NCBI RefSeq assembly: GCF_910592395.1
Contig: NC_088313.1
Span: forward strand, 5,708,501-5,768,500
Source of the DNA: Lineus longissimus
Lineage: Eukaryota > Nemertea > Pilidiophora > Heteronemertea > Lineidae
Direction: 5' to 3'
Length of the DNA: 60,000 bases
Made by a program: the position numbers and the translations under genes. Under the pieces are notes generated by a model. The model saw only the letters and a list, made by a program, of their open reading frames with translations. It was not told where the DNA came from and did not search any database. Below are positions 20,410-32,906 of this stretch, in pieces; within the stretch, counting starts at the first letter, position 1; each line of letters opens with the position of its first letter.

Positions 20410-22851
20410 ACCTGGATGAATTCAAAACCAGGATACTGCAACTTTTAATTTCCTACAGCTGACAACTTGAATTCTTGCGGTTATCTCGTCTAGCATTCAA
20501 CTGTTCACAACACAGTAAAGTTACATATATGTCATCAAAGACTTTGTAAACAAGGTTAATGTGTCATTATACAAATACACGTATGCCGCAATGTGCTATT
20601 AATCAACTGCAGTTAGGCCTAAATGCGTGAAAATAGGCCAATCCGTCTCGATCGCGAATTGTGAAGGACATATTCAGTGTTTCCAAAGAAAAAAACGCCT
20701 TTCCTATGCTCAGTATGCATGTCCAAAATAAAGGGACAATGTGAAAAGCTGATTTGGTTCAGCCACGGAGCACGGTTTGAGATATACAGGAGTGTTAATT
20801 CTGTTTGACACCACACCTCAGCACAATCATTTTGGGTAATACTGGTGTTTTGATATAAGAAAAAAGACTTTTCGGCCAGAGAACAGTGGCACATTACCAA
20901 TATTTTCGATCGACAGTAATACCAACCAAAACTTTTGACCCAATTTTAAACCGCGTGATTTCGTTTAAGTCAAAGTTACAACTGGTTTTGATTCTAATGT
21001 GGCAAGAGTTTGTTGCAGGGGCGAACATTACCCTTGGCGGATTAGGCATTCAGACACCTACGAAACGCGTTTCAAGGGGAATGTCGGTGTTAATAAGACT
21101 TGGGGGGGGGGAGGGGGGCTACACCGGCACAGCCCTGGAGTGGTTCCAGTCATATCTCCAGTCTGTGAGAACTGTACACTAGTAAAAAAGAGATAGGGCA
21201 AGACGCCAGCGCATTCTGCCGTTTGTATACACCTTTCCAGAAATGGGGCGCTGAGTGTCCGAAATAGTGATGTCATAAGGGGAAACTAGGCCTTATGGTG
21301 GAGGGACAAAGGAGATAGTCATGGTTGACCAACACACTTGAATGCCTTTAATGACGGACAAGGAGAAAAAGTTAGTTCCAATGCAAGCCACCAATTTCGG
21401 GAAGCATGTATATAATGTTCAGCAACTGCATGTAACTCTCACGGCTAATTAACGCTGCTCATTTGCCTAATATTCTTACGATACTTATACCAAGGTCCCT
21501 CACTGTTAATACGGCTAGACAGATTGAAGTGCCATCAATCATTACTATGACATTTGGTGGAGGTTGTCCGCGCCTAAACGAAAAAAAGCGTAATCTCATT
21601 TTTTCACCGTTACTTTCAGGAGGGTCGTCTACATCGATGTGCCCTTTTCCTCGATAGACATTTTATTGGAATCTCCTGACTGTTTTTACAATTAAAATAT
21701 GGTACATCTGGGTATCATGAGCGTTAAAGTGATACTAGTAGTCAAGTTCATATCCTGTATACACGGTGTAAAAAAGATTATGGTCCCAGAACGGAGTCTC
21801 GAGGTACACCACAATTGAGTAATGGCGGAGAGAAATGTTCATTGGCATTAGGACTGTCCGGACATGGTGAATTCAAATGATTTCCAGCAAGAAGATGTTA
21901 AATTGACAAATGGTATCCCAGAATAGACGATTGTGTCGAAATATGCATGAAATCGACGTAGCGTTGCTGAAAGTCTGGAAAGGTCAGGCATGAGAAATTC
22001 AGAATTTGGTTCATTTGCGCTATGCTATATCTGGTTGTCGGTAACTTGGCAATCAAGGTCACGAGACATGCTTATTCGATAATAATTGACTATTTCTCTG
22101 GTTGTGACTAAGATACCAGGCATGAACATCTTTGGTTGTGATGAGGTATGATGCCGGATCGGAACAGGCAAGTGATGAAACAAACCCGAGCATCATATCG
22201 GCGTGTAGAATGTACGTACGTATACCTGACAGCGACAACATGATATTGGTGAACATAACAATTTTGATGAAATCTTGTCTTTTGAGGTAAGTCAAGGTAG
22301 ACAAGCAAGAAACCGGCATAGTTGGTATCAAGTGGTCCCAGACATCACTCTGACACTGATGGGACTCAGATGACGATGGGTCAGTGTTCTTTATCAAGAC
22401 ACCAAAGACAATCACAATAACCAAGCCTAGAATCGATGGAGAGATCTTCACATCCCTGAGACCTGAGACGTGAGAGACCTGCACTTAGGCATAATATTTA
22501 GTCAAAGTTGATATTCACATATCATTTTCAAGTCTCATAAGGAAATAATAACTACGTTGTACTAGAAACAAGGTATGACGAACCTAAATTGTAGAAAGTA
22601 TCACAGACAGCAACGCCTTAATTAATTTTGATGGAGGGATATTTATAAAACTTTTAAAACAGATTATATCACCTGGTAAAGACCCAAATAAAATTATGAT
22701 CAGTTGGAGTGTACATGTGGGTCCAGGACGAAATAGACAGTCAAAATCACAACCGTGTCTGAAGTAAGCGGGGACACACTGCATTTCAAAACAAGGTCAC
22801 ATCGTCAGTAGATGCATAGTCAATCTATTGTAATACGTCTGATTTGGCCTA
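20410..22851. other. Upstream of P450 exon; no supported gene
   Basis: This would hold the P450 promoter and 5' UTR, but I cannot place a TSS. At about 21118-21175 on the plus strand a short stretch reads YTGTALEWFQSYLQS, which resembles the RT segment after the fingers of CR1/Jockey-type elements. It follows a G-rich run (21101-21118) and is too short to be sure. The 141-codon minus-strand frame at 22059-22484 has hydrophobic patches but no recognisable family. Confidence 0.4.
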
Positions 22852-24988
22852 TACTTTAATACCTTGCGAATAAGAACCAGCGGCCATTTTTGTCTGGGCA
22901 GATCCACCAATGTCATAATGCATACGACAGCCGCCCTTGCCATTCATGTGCATATAGGCGAGACCACGCCTAGCACCAGTTATTGCGTGACACAATCTGT
23001 GGTTTCTTCTGTGATGCAATGAGACATGTTAGTTACTGAAATGCTGAAATGGTTATGTGGACCAGGATGAGAATAAAAGGAAGGGTAATTCTGGGATTGT
23101 CTGTCTGCACTATGGCTGAACATCCTAGAAGACGCAGGCGCTACACTCTGCGCGAAAAAGTAAAGCTTCTCGCTGACTTCCATGCCGGTAATGAAACCGT
23201 GGGAGCGTTTGCCATCACAAACCGTTTGCCAAAATCTACAATGATGAAATGGTTAATGAGTGAGGATGACATTCATCATCATAGAGCATCGTCAAAAGCC
23301 AAGGGTTCAGAATTAGCGTGGAGAGAACGTGGCACTGGTAAGTCTAGGGAACCATGGCAAAGCCCCCTGAACATTAAGGGTACAGCTAAAGTGAAGGGAA
23401 ACTGAAGGATGCATTTTTGCATGGAATGTGGCAAAGAACAAATTTAGTGATTTGCTGACAGAGTAAAATGAACTGTTATCTTTTAGGCCTATACGAAGAG
23501 ATGGAGGCAGACCTAGCTGATTGGCTGGATGAGAGGCGTGCCCTGGGAATGGCGATATCACATCACAACATCAAAGATGCATCGAGGGAACTGTATCAAC
23601 AGTGGTGGGTTGGATTGGCTATTGCAGAACAGACCCGTATATTGAACGATTACCCACGGAAATCTCACTTTACAGCATCAAATGGCTGGTTATCAGGGTT
23701 TAAGAAAAGGTACAGCAGCTGACGCCCTAGTAGCTGCATTTAGGGAAAGCGTGCATGAACAGCATGAACATTATGAAGATTATCAAGTGGCAAATGTAGA
23801 CGAGGTTTTCACCCTTTTTGACAACCATGGCAGTTATACCTACAACCGAACAGGGGCAACGCAGATTGATATCAAATCTTCGTGGGGCAATCCTAGGCTG
23901 GGATGTACCGTCACTTTAGCAGTCACAATGGCAGGGGGAAAATTACCCCCGCACATCACCTTCAGACGTCCAACTGCAGCCGCATGGCAAGAGCTTCAAG
24001 ACAATCTGCCTGAAGATGTAGTCGTGGCACAATCACCAACGGGGTGGATGAGAGCAAATATTATGTTAGATTACCTCGGAGAGGTGTTCATCCCCTTCAT
24101 GCATCAGGACCAGGACGACCAGGAAGACGGGTATCTACCTTTCCTTCTCATATGGGATCGCTGCCGTGTGCATCTTACAGAAGAAGTTGCCCTTCTCATC
24201 ATTGAGAATGGCGGTGTTATTGAGTTTATTCCACCAGGTTGTACCCCCATTGCGCAGCCCTTGGATGTTTCTGTCATCCACAGCTTCAAAGTCCGTCTTC
24301 GGCTGCTATGGAGATTGTGGAAACAGGAACACACGACGCCGGATGGAAATTGTCCAAGGATTTCAATTTTAGAAGTGACACGCCTTGTCCGAGACGCATG
24401 GCAGGAAGTACCCGAACAGGTGGTGCAAAATTCATTTCATGCTGCTGGTATTGGGCGTGGGGTTCCACTGGTTGGGGCAGAAGATCTCGAACAACCTGCT
24501 GGGGACGTCGATGAGGGACTAGAATTTTTTAACCTGCCAGAGGAAGACCTTGTCGAGGACCCTGATGAATAACAGGACCTGCAGGCTTCTTGAAGCCGTC
24601 TCATGCCATTACCTTTTTTGGGCTACCCTGTAGAAGTGTTCATTTTGCCATTAAATGACCACATCAAATCTTGTTTCTTGCAGGCATCCGCAAAACTTGC
24701 TTTTTTATTAGAGGTTAAAATGCATTCAAAATTCCTTCACCGACGTCACCCTGCCGAGCATAAAATTGAAACAGTGTGTAACCATCTTTCCCATTATGGT
24801 ATACTAAGGGTTAGCATGGTGGGATTTGACCACAAGTCAACGACATCGATAAAGAATTCCCCTTTATGTCAATTCCCGAAGCCTATTCATGTAGTCAAAT
24901 CAAGCACGCCTACTCACATGTCGTGGGCGGGACAAGTTAGGCCTCACTGGTGGCCAGGATCGGTTCTTATTCGCAAGGAATTAAAGTA
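22852..24988 (+). mobile_element. pogo-like DNA transposon with TIRs
   Basis: The ends are TACTTTAATACCTTGCGAAT (22852 on) and, read inward from 24988, TACTTTAATTCCTTGCGAAT. The matching TIR is at least 28 bp with one mismatch, extending through AAGAACC. Both ends are flanked by TA (22850-22851, 24989-24990), as expected of the Tc1/mariner/pogo superfamily. The length is 2137 bp and it contains a two-exon DDE_1-type transposase on the plus strand. The 190-codon frame at 24603-25175 crosses the right end of the element and is not supported as a gene. Confidence 0.85.
23112..24572 (+). pseudogene. pogo/Tigger-type transposase, one intron, one frameshift
   Basis: Exon 1 (23112-23337) encodes a psq/CENP-B N-like helix-turn-helix (RYTLREKVKLLADFHAGNET...LPKSTMMKWL). 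A 149-bp GT..AG intron follows (donor GTAAGTC at 23338, acceptor TTTTAG ending 23486), joining in phase. Exon 2 gives the second, Tc5/CENP-B-like DNA-binding part (YEEMEADLADWLDERRALG ... FTASNGWLSGFKKR). Near 23700 the frame shifts once. The DDE_1 nuclease then runs open to 24572 with NVDEV (first D), LIWDRCRVHLT (second D, where relatives have DNxxxH) and GCTPIAQPLDVSV (third D). An acidic tail ends the protein. The single frameshift is the only visible break, so it is recently inactivated, or the shift is an assembly error. Confidence 0.82.
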
Positions 24989-25605
24989 TATGATCTTTAT
25001 GCATTGTCAGTTTTATCTGTATCATAATACTATAAGGCGGCTCGCTAAAGTGCCATTTGGGGGTCGTGTTTCGTCTCGAAATTTTGCACGTTTGCAGGTG
25101 ATATGTTATCCTGATGCAACGTCATGTTTATTTTCGGAAATTTACTTCAGCGGAGCAGTAATGAGGGATTTTTAATCGGACACGGTCAATTCTCCTTATC
25201 ACTCACGGAAGCCAAGCCATTGCTGTTCAGTTATGCAGGGGATTAATGAATCACCTGCACTCCCTGTGGGGTGACTAACACTACCTGTTGAACGGCTGGC
25301 TGTAGGGGGATGATTGGAACAGCCTGTACGAGTGTTGACCTGCTGAACCAAGGTTAATGTTATTTTCAATCCACGATTGTAGGTCACCTGATCTTCGAGA
25401 TTTCGCGGGAAAGAAATTGTAAACAAACGCATGTGTGCAATTCAAATGTAAACAAAAATGTATTTTGATACTTTTGGTTGCTGGACTTGGGTTTTCCCGC
25501 AGTAAGGAGCTGGGGTCAAATTGATGGTCTATCGTATATTGGTACTGTATTAGCCAGAGCTAGCCCTTGATTATGAAGGGATTTTCAAATTAAGGTTACA
25601 ATGGT

Positions 25606-26951
25606 ATGTTTATGTGCTCACCACAGCTTTCAAAACTTGATGTATCTGAAGAGGCACTCTGAACTTGGCATGGCCTTATCAAGGAGCTGCTCACGGTGCT
25701 GAACTTCTAGCTTGCCTGTCGACTAAGTGCCTTGCCCGAGATCATGCTACATGTAGGAGGAGCACGCATTTTAAAGTTTTAGTAGTGATAGTGCAATTGG
25801 TCCGAGCCATTTGGAGGCCGACATGTGAAGGCCTATCTGGGTTCTCCTTCATCTCCGTATAAAAAGGGGCATATTGCTGACTAAAGAACGAGGTATATTC
25901 ACATTGCCTCATCATCTCATTCGGACCAATTGATTTACTTTTATATGCACACATACAGCACGCCACAGGGTCCGAGTCTGTGGACAAATGGTTGGTTTAA
26001 TTTGTCTCTTCGATATTGCTCCTTTATTGCATTATATTTTCATTGCAATTCAATCTATTCAAGGTATAGCCCATTTGAACCTGCCTGCGCCACGGGTACA
26101 ATGCTAGTGATAATATATTACACAATCATGCATTTCCTTCCTCGACGATAGTGTGGACAACCGCCTTTTAATGTCTCTGGTTCTATTCAACGCCGTCAGA
26201 TGTCAACCCAATCGTCAGCGTGTTTTCTGGTGATGATGGCCGGCTGGGAATGCCTGGCAGACATGGAATTGAATGAAAAACCATCATTCCCCATTCATTG
26301 GCTTATCTGCGTTCTAATACAAAAATTTACTCAAATGATGGTTATGTGGCATTGATATGTCATGTTAGCTTTTTTGATATGGAGGGAGCGGGCAATTGTA
26401 TAATATTTTCTTTCCAATTCTTTTCAACATCATTGACAATCCAGATTCATATCTATAATTTCATGAAGTAGCCTTACATATTGGTTCAATCCCATGCAAG
26501 GGGCACATAAGCATGATATATGTAAATGTTAAATCAGGACGTTTTGTGGACGGCGAGACAGTGCGATTTGTTGAATTTCTAGTCCCCGTCTGTACTTCTT
26601 TATTCATATTCTGTTCGTACGCGTGTAGTGTTGGTTTGTGTTTCATCCCTAGCAGAATTGATAGAGGGCATGGGTCGGAATAAAACATTATTGTGCTCGG
26701 CAGTATCTCCGTTGTTTTGCTCATCTCTTTCCTCTTTCGTATGAATGTGTATATTGCAAGTTGTAATGTTGATGGTTCCCTCTTTCTCTAATACCCCTGC
26801 TGACCAAAGTATGGAGGGTACTTGAGTGTACAAAGACTAGTTTTGGTTTGGTTGCGACTGGTAGTGTAAAGCGACTGAGAGATGGAAACATTCAACAACA
26901 AGAGGCCCAAGGGCCTGGCGCTCAGCTGGATGACCTAATAACATAGGACTG
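25606..26951. other. Loop of the long inverted repeat
   Basis: No coding sequence is supported. Frames at 25665-25862, 25930-26151, 26461-26724 and 26600-26833 are short and without domains. Just before copy 1 of the repeat family is AAGAGGCCCAAGGGCCTGGC (about 26901-26920), a GC-rich near-palindrome that may mark a repeat boundary. Confidence 0.4.
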
Positions 26952-27420
26952 AGGGTGTAAAGTAGTAAATATCAGCTTTATACTACTGTTTGAAGGTCAA
27001 GAGAACACGTTATACCACTAAGATTTCCAATGCAGAGCTGCCAGCTGGATGAAATATGATTGAACTAATCAGCCATGGTATGTAAATATTACAGGAGGCA
27101 ACGGAAGATATCCCTAGTTCAGTATGTTGTATCGGTAGCTTTACAGAAAAGAAGTGTCAGAGAGGATGAGACTTCTCCATGGACAACTGTGGTATGTCCA
27201 GGCTGGGTTGTACAGCACAAGGATACAAAATGCTGTCTGTAATTGAGAGGTATCCTGATTTAACAAGAGGTCAAAATAAATAGAAATGACCAGTTTGGGA
27301 CTAACACCACTGTCTTTTTTTTGATAAGGTAGAGATTACAGGAGTCAACAAAATTAATTTTATTGAGAGAAATTGACCTGTCCTGCAGGTGATTGGATTT
27401 ACAATACAAAGGGTCGTTTT
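26952..27420. repeat. Dispersed repeat family, copy 1 (uninterrupted)
   Basis: About 470 bp beginning AGGGTGTAAAGTAGTAAATA and ending near CAAAGGGTCGTTTT. It is the uninterrupted paralogue of the copy at 42908-53680. Because it is uninterrupted, it shows the pre-insertion sequence at both insertion points there (TTACAGGAGGCAACGG and ACCTGTCCTGCAGGTGATTG). No coding capacity is seen; nature unknown. Confidence 0.85.
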
Positions 27421-27940
27421 CATATTTGAAAATCCCTTCACAATCAAGGGCTACCTCTGACTAAAACAGCACCCATAAACAATAGACCACCAATTTGACC
27501 CCAGCTCCTAACTGCGGGAAAACCCAAGTCCAGCAACCAAAAGTAGCAAAAATACATTTTTGTTTACTTTTGAACTGCACACATGCGTTTGTTTACAATT
27601 TCCCGCGAAATCTCGAAAATCAGGTGACCTGCAATCGTGGATTGAAAATATCATTTACCTGGGTTCAGCAGGTCAGCAGGTATACCGGCTGTTGTAATCA
27701 ACCCCCTACAGCCAGCTGTTCAAAAGGTAATGTAATTCACCCCACAGGGAGTGCAGGTAATTGATTAAGCCCCTGCATAACTTAACAGCAATGGCTTGGC
27801 TTCTGTGAGTGGTAAGGAGAATTGACAGTGTCCGATTAAAAATCCCTCATTTCTGCTCCGCTGAAGTAAATTTTTGAATAAAACCAAGACGTTGCATCAG
27901 GGTAAGGTGTCACCACCATTCATGCAAAATTTCAAGGCGA

Positions 27941-30900
27941 TCCAACGCCTCTAAGTGTGACTTTATTCGTCCCCCTTCTAATATTATTATATACTAGCAT
28001 AACCCGTGTAGTGGGCATAATTCGGGTGGTAGCTAGAGTTGAAAGGCAGGCCTATATTATCATAGGTTGTGCCACTGACTGTGTTTTGTTTGTCATCCGT
28101 TCAGTATGTACACACATTTTTCCAATTTGTTAGATACCCCCCCCGTGTACGCATAGGTGATACAAAGTAATGTACAGCAAATTAATGTATTAGAGTACGC
28201 AAAATGGCCCCTATATCGTAACCATGGTTACTGAAATATAAAAACCAAACTTTGAAGAAATCGGCCCGGTAGTTTCTGGAGTCACCCAAAAGGCCAGGTG
28301 TGGGGGCGTTGCCGGACACGCATTTATTTCTTTATTGACTTTTGTCTTTTGCATGATAGGACCCAGCCGGCTACCACCACCCTCGGCTAGGCCTATGAAT
28401 ATGATTATGATAGGACCCAGCCTACCACCACCCTCGGCTAGGCCTACCTATTTCCGGACAATATCACTGAACGAACATACGAACGTAAATGAGTGCAACC
28501 TTTGTACATGTAAGTTGCTGGGCGACTGGCGTTGGTTGACAATGACACGCTGATCATTGCTGATGGATTGGTGCTTGGCCGTTGGCATTGGTGGTGTAGG
28601 GCGCGCGATCTATTGGGCCAGGCGGTATGCTAGGCCTACACCGCGCCGTCGCGACTCAACTTGTCGGCGCGGCGGTGGGTCGATCAGATATTCCGGCATG
28701 CAGTCATTATTTGTGGGAAATTTCCTTTTTAGAACGACAAAATTGCTCAACATGCAGTCGACAAATTCAACTTGGACAATCTCGCAAATTCGCACGAACG
28801 GTGTGATTCTCTCTGTGATGACGTCATTAGCAACGCGTAGAGAAACTTCCAGCGAAATCGCAAATGAGTGCTTTAGCAAGTGAGTTCTTGCGTTTTCCTG
28901 ACAAATGCAAGAATAAATTGGCCGCTGACTTTGACAAATGGTGCCGAGGAAGCAAGTTTAAAAATGCATGTCGAATCGTATAGTCGAATCGAGGGCTTAA
29001 AAAGAAGTTGCAAAATGGTCGATCTTCAAAAATTTACTGACACTTGCTGCGAAAACATGGTGGTCGGAGTAAGACTGAGACGGGAAAAATCTATATAAAA
29101 TCTTTAAATTTTAATACTTTTCATGTATGATTAGCGATTTGAACTATACGTTGCATCAGGAGAGTATATTCCAAACAACCATGCCGAATTTCGAGGCAAA
29201 ACAACATCGGCAAGTGTGAGTTTATTCGTCCCCCTTCCAGTATTATTATATAGATCCCCCTTCCAGTATTATTATATAGATATAGAAGATTTAGACCAGC
29301 GATGACGTCATTTCTGGTAATTCCCTACGTTGTCCAATGAACGCTTTTTAAAGTGTGCCATTTGGCATGCATTAGCATGCAATGTATTTTATCAGCGCTG
29401 ACAATTGCCGAACAGAATGCCGTAGCTCCGTCAATTTGCAATCAATTTTTATTGGAGTAACATTATTGTGTTGCTTAAAACGTCTACTTTTTACTCATGT
29501 AAGAATCGTAGTACTAAAAAGTAATATGCAAACAGAATCATGCCGATTCACTGCACATACTGTGGGAATTCTCCACTTCAAAATACATCGCGAACAGAGC
29601 GTGCACTTCCGATATCGTTTTCACAGAATTGTGGCCAAATTTTCAAGAACTAATTTCTGAAAGTATTCCCTTAAGACCTTATGACTACCCACTGAAAGGA
29701 ACTAGTGATAATATCGCCTACTTGACTACTTTTTAGCAGAAAATTGGTTACTTGTTGCAAAATCAATCTTCCATCTTTACACTGGTCACAGTGGGTATGC
29801 TGAAATATAGCCTGGTTCCCTGGCCAATTCAATGCGCAGAATACAACTGCGCAACTATACGTCATAACCCAGGCTTTTGAATCGTCAAAAAATCTGTCAA
29901 ATGTGCCTGTAGCGCCAACTGGCGGTGAAAACTAAACTAATTCCATTACAAGTCAAAATGAAAAATTATTAAAAAATATTCGGCCAGATTTGAAAACAAT
30001 ATTTCCTCTGTGGCCCGAGGTATAAAGGAAAGAAGTTTAAACTTCCCGATGACCTCATTCGCCGAATGTAGGTCGGATCGCGCTGATTTTTGGTTTCTGA
30101 GTTCCCCTTGGGCTACTCCTAATTTAGCAGCGTCAACAAAGTGCCTAGGTCTTACGGTTACAAAATGCCCAAAATTGACATGGAAGGATGGCAGGATGGC
30201 AGGAAGGTCGGACACCATTCCCTTAGTAATATTACCAGCTTCGCTGAATTTGTCAGCTGAGCTAAAAAGCTCCGTGCATTTGCGACTGGCACACAGAGAA
30301 GAATACATCAGAAATAGACTTTTGCTAGCCTGGATGTCCGTGGAAACATCGGCGTTTTCAAACGGACCTATATGGTGTGATGTAGTGCAGGTGATCATGA
30401 TCCACTGTGGTTCTACAATATTCTATATTTTCGCCCCTCCCCCCCCCCCCCCTCTCAACCGTAGCATCAAATGGCATGATTGCATTAAGCCTGATACTTG
30501 CAGGTCAGTTAAGGTACCAAAAGATATACACACCAGCAATGTTGTAACTAGCGGCTACGCAGTACCGTAAAAAACATTGTGAGACAAGACCACAATTGAT
30601 TTTTTAAGCCTTTTAGCAGTTAAATTGTCAATGTTTGACCGCGACGCATCAAATGCTGCGTGCGGTTGTGAATCTGAAATTTAGATTATGTTATTCCGGA
30701 CAGTCGGGCAAGTAAATGGTGAAAAATAAACTGGTGGTTGACCACGGAAATTTTTTGATAATCGACAAATTAGACAGACTTTGATATTTCCACTCTTTTC
30801 AGCCAACTGGCAGAAAAAACTCAAAACACGCCCCCTATTACCCAATTAGCAAAATTCGAAATTAATTTTTTCATCAAATAATTTCTTTATATCTGTAGAC

Positions 30901-31464
30901 TTGCCACAGCAAATATTTTTTCAATACCTCTCCAAATATGTACTTGAGAGTTAAAAACATGCACTCGTCTAATTGATAGGCCTCGACCCTCCAACCTATG
31001 AATATTCATTAGTGGTCTTGTCTCTTGTCTTTTTATATACATGTACTGCAGGTAGCAAATCTTGGGGGCTACTACATTACAATATTCACCCATTCCATTC
31101 CATAAGCAAAGTAAGCCAGGGTTGTAGAGTACAAACAACATTGGACCTTGCTTCGGGTCAGATATAAATGGCTTTGACCGGGTATGCTGCAACTAAAACC
31201 AGAAAATTTAGGCGTGGCTTGACTAACATATCATGTGAGCATGGTCAGGGGTTGATTTGAACAAACTCTGCCGAATATTCTTATTTCATACTGCCGCCGA
31301 GCGAGATGAGGAGGCAACCTCCCACCCACATGAAGAAGGTTTATCGATATTCAACACAAATGAAAAAACTAGATGGGGCGAAAAAAAGCGATGCACAACA
31401 GTCAGAAAATGTACTGGAGTTTTCGTAAGATTAGTATCGCGTGCAGGCTTAGTAGCTTATACTT
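27941..31464. other. Intergenic stretch with repeat fragments
   Basis: No gene is supported. A direct repeat of about 55-bp period (ATAGGACCCAGCC..CTACCACCACCCTCGGCTAG) lies at 28356-28445. At 28218-28300 there is a segment of the type AACTTTGAAGAAATCGGCCC, common near the ends of dispersed invertebrate repeats. A pyrimidine-rich run lies at about 30433-30453. A 186-codon frame at 30010-30570 overlaps an antisense 150-codon frame and contains no domain. A short open stretch near 28864-29098 has a basic composition but several stops and no family I recognise. Confidence 0.4.
29148..29281. repeat. Partial third copy of the inverted-repeat family
   Basis: CGTTGCATCAGG ... AAGTGTGAGTTTATTCGTCC ... 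AGTATTATTATATAGAT matches 27892-27995, the outer end of the right arm, in the same orientation. The last 26 bp (CCCCCTTCCAGTATTATTAT and following bases) are duplicated in tandem at 29230-29281. Confidence 0.75.
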
Positions 31465-32718
31465 TGGGTGATTTCACAATCCAGTGTGTGTTAGGTGTTG
31501 ATGTGTTAGTGTAACAGATCTGTGAAACAGATCTGTAACAGATCTGTTACACTAACACTGGGTTCTGAAATCGATACAAACACCGGTGTCACACTAGTGT
31601 TAGTGTCATGATAGTGTGACAGATATGTTTAAAATAGCAAAATTTCAACAGAGCTGTCACACTAACACGAACACCTCACAGATATGTAACATGAGGTGTT
31701 GACTTAATCTCAGCAACCTGAAATCTGTTAAGCGAGTTTTTCTTCTAATTTCAATATTTCTTAAGATAATTTCATTATCTCTCATTTAATGTTTTTAGCG
31801 AATCACTATGTTTCAATGTAGATAAATACCTTGCACTTTACTTGACAAATACAAACTTTAGGAAAATCTTTCAACACTAACCTCTAGAGGTTAAGGAGGT
31901 GTAACACCGTCATGATTTAACAACTCGGTGTTCTGTTAGCGGCCATTTTCTTTAGAAGTGAAGAAGTTTGCTTTCTTTGTCAAAATGATGTTCGAGCCAA
32001 TTCTCCAAGCCATAGCCACCAACAGGGAAGAAAAGCATGTGAGGACAGCAGCTACCAGCACAAAGCCTACAGAGAAACACATGAGGCTAACATAGCCCCA
32101 AGTTAAGGAGCTGGCGGATGAATTTCATGCCTGGACAGACCGAGGACAGGCTCGCCACGACGTATATAGAAAAATGATAGAGACATTTTTGCATTATGTG
32201 TCGTCTGGGGGGTACTACAGGCTGGTCGGATTTGCATTTGGTCGTGCAACCTCCACATCATTTGCTGATATTCGACAGGTTGTATCATTCTTCATGCACA
32301 TCGCCCCGCAGCACATATCTCTACCAGGACCAGATGAATTCGATGAACTTGCTCAGGATCTTGAGGATGTTGAGGGTCGCGTTAGACGTGTGATTCTGTT
32401 GATTGATGGGGTCATCATTCGCATTCAAAGGCCGGACCATGCAGGAAATGCTTATTTTTGTGGTCGCAATGGAAAAAGTTGTGATGCCACAGTAGCAGTG
32501 ATTTTTACACATGCAGTTTCATTGAATGATTACCAGGTAATCTAAAAAAAACTTTTTTCTCAACACCCTGTTAACACCGTGTTAACACCCTGTTAACAGC
32601 CTGTTGAATCTGAGCACCGTTTGAGGAGCCCAGATTAGCGAATCTGTTAACAGATCTGTTACAGATCAGTAACACTAACACCCAACACCTAACACACACT
32701 GGATTGTGAAATCACCCA
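31465..32718 (+). mobile_element. PIF/Harbinger-like element A
   Basis: The ends read TGGGTGATTTCACAATCCAG inward from both sides, with inverted similarity for more than 50 bp (through GTGTTAGTGT and AACAGATCTG). Subterminal GTTAACA and AACAGATCTGT palindromes are reiterated. It contains the N-terminal half of a DDE_Tnp_4-type transposase. It abuts element B with one T between them (32719). The flanks are TTT on the left and ATT on the right, so the target duplication is uncertain (2-3 bp, as for PIF/Harbinger/ISL2EU elements). Confidence 0.82.
31985..32545 (+). pseudogene. PIF/Harbinger transposase, N-terminal half (element A)
   Basis: From ATG at 31985 (MFEPILQAIATNREEKHVRT) the frame meets a TAG after HMRLT (about 32095). 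It continues in the same frame through ELADEFHAWTDRGQARHDVY, a helix-turn-helix-like ETFLHYVSSGGYYRLVGFAF and LLIDGVIIRIQRPDHAGNAY, which includes the first catalytic D of the DDE_Tnp_4 nuclease. Comparison with element B shows 31 extra bases after GKSCD ending in a TGCAG acceptor-like sequence, possibly an intron remnant. The remaining nuclease half (second D and E) is absent, as the element's right TIR follows, so it cannot transpose by itself. Confidence 0.82.
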
Positions 32719-32785
32719 TTGGGTGAGGTCAGAACTCCGTGTATGTTATGTGTTACGTGTTAGTGTTACAGATCTGTTAACATCC

Positions 32786-32905
32786 ATGTTAACCTGAACC
32801 ACCAAACATGCAGTTCTGGCTAACAGCCTGTTAACATTATGTTAACAGGCTGTTAGCAGCATGTTAACAGGCTGTTAGCAGCCTGTTAACATGGTGTTAG
32901 CAGTG
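32786..32905. repeat. Reiterated GTTAACA/CTGTTAGCAG palindromes in element B
   Basis: About eight closely spaced copies of TGTTAACAG-like motifs in alternating orientation (for example CAGCCTGTTAACA, GGCTGTTAGCAG). A smaller set is at 32565-32610 in element A. Subterminal repeats of this kind are usual transposase-binding arrays; that role is inferred. Confidence 0.75.
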
Positions 32906-32906
32906 T

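Larger units (their letters stand above)
25073..27940. repeat. Long inverted repeat, arms ~0.53 kb
   Basis: The left arm (25073-25605) and right arm (27421-27940) are diverged reverse complements. Shared blocks include GAAATTTACTTCAGCGGAGC (AAATTTACTTCAGCGGAGCA in the other arm), TTTGACCCCAGCTCC and its complement, and CAAACGCATGTGTGCA and its complement. Arm identity is high but clearly imperfect. The outer end of the right arm continues into ACTTTATTCGTCCCCCTTCT, which recurs at 29148-29281, so the arms are copies of a dispersed family in opposite orientation. The loop (25606-27420) includes copy 1 of the 42.9-kb repeat family. No gene is in the arms. Confidence 0.8.

Noticed and set aside
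22059-22484. 141-codon minus-strand frame with hydrophobic stretches, considered as a membrane protein exon
   Set aside because: No family motif, no clear splice sites, and an overlapping frame of 66 codons on the same strand.
24603-25175. 190-codon plus-strand frame downstream of the pogo transposase
   Set aside because: It crosses the right TIR of the transposon and enters the inverted-repeat arm; no domain.
30010-30570. 186-codon plus-strand frame opposite a 150-codon minus-strand frame
   Set aside because: Mutual shadow frames without domains or splice partners; passes through a poly-pyrimidine run.
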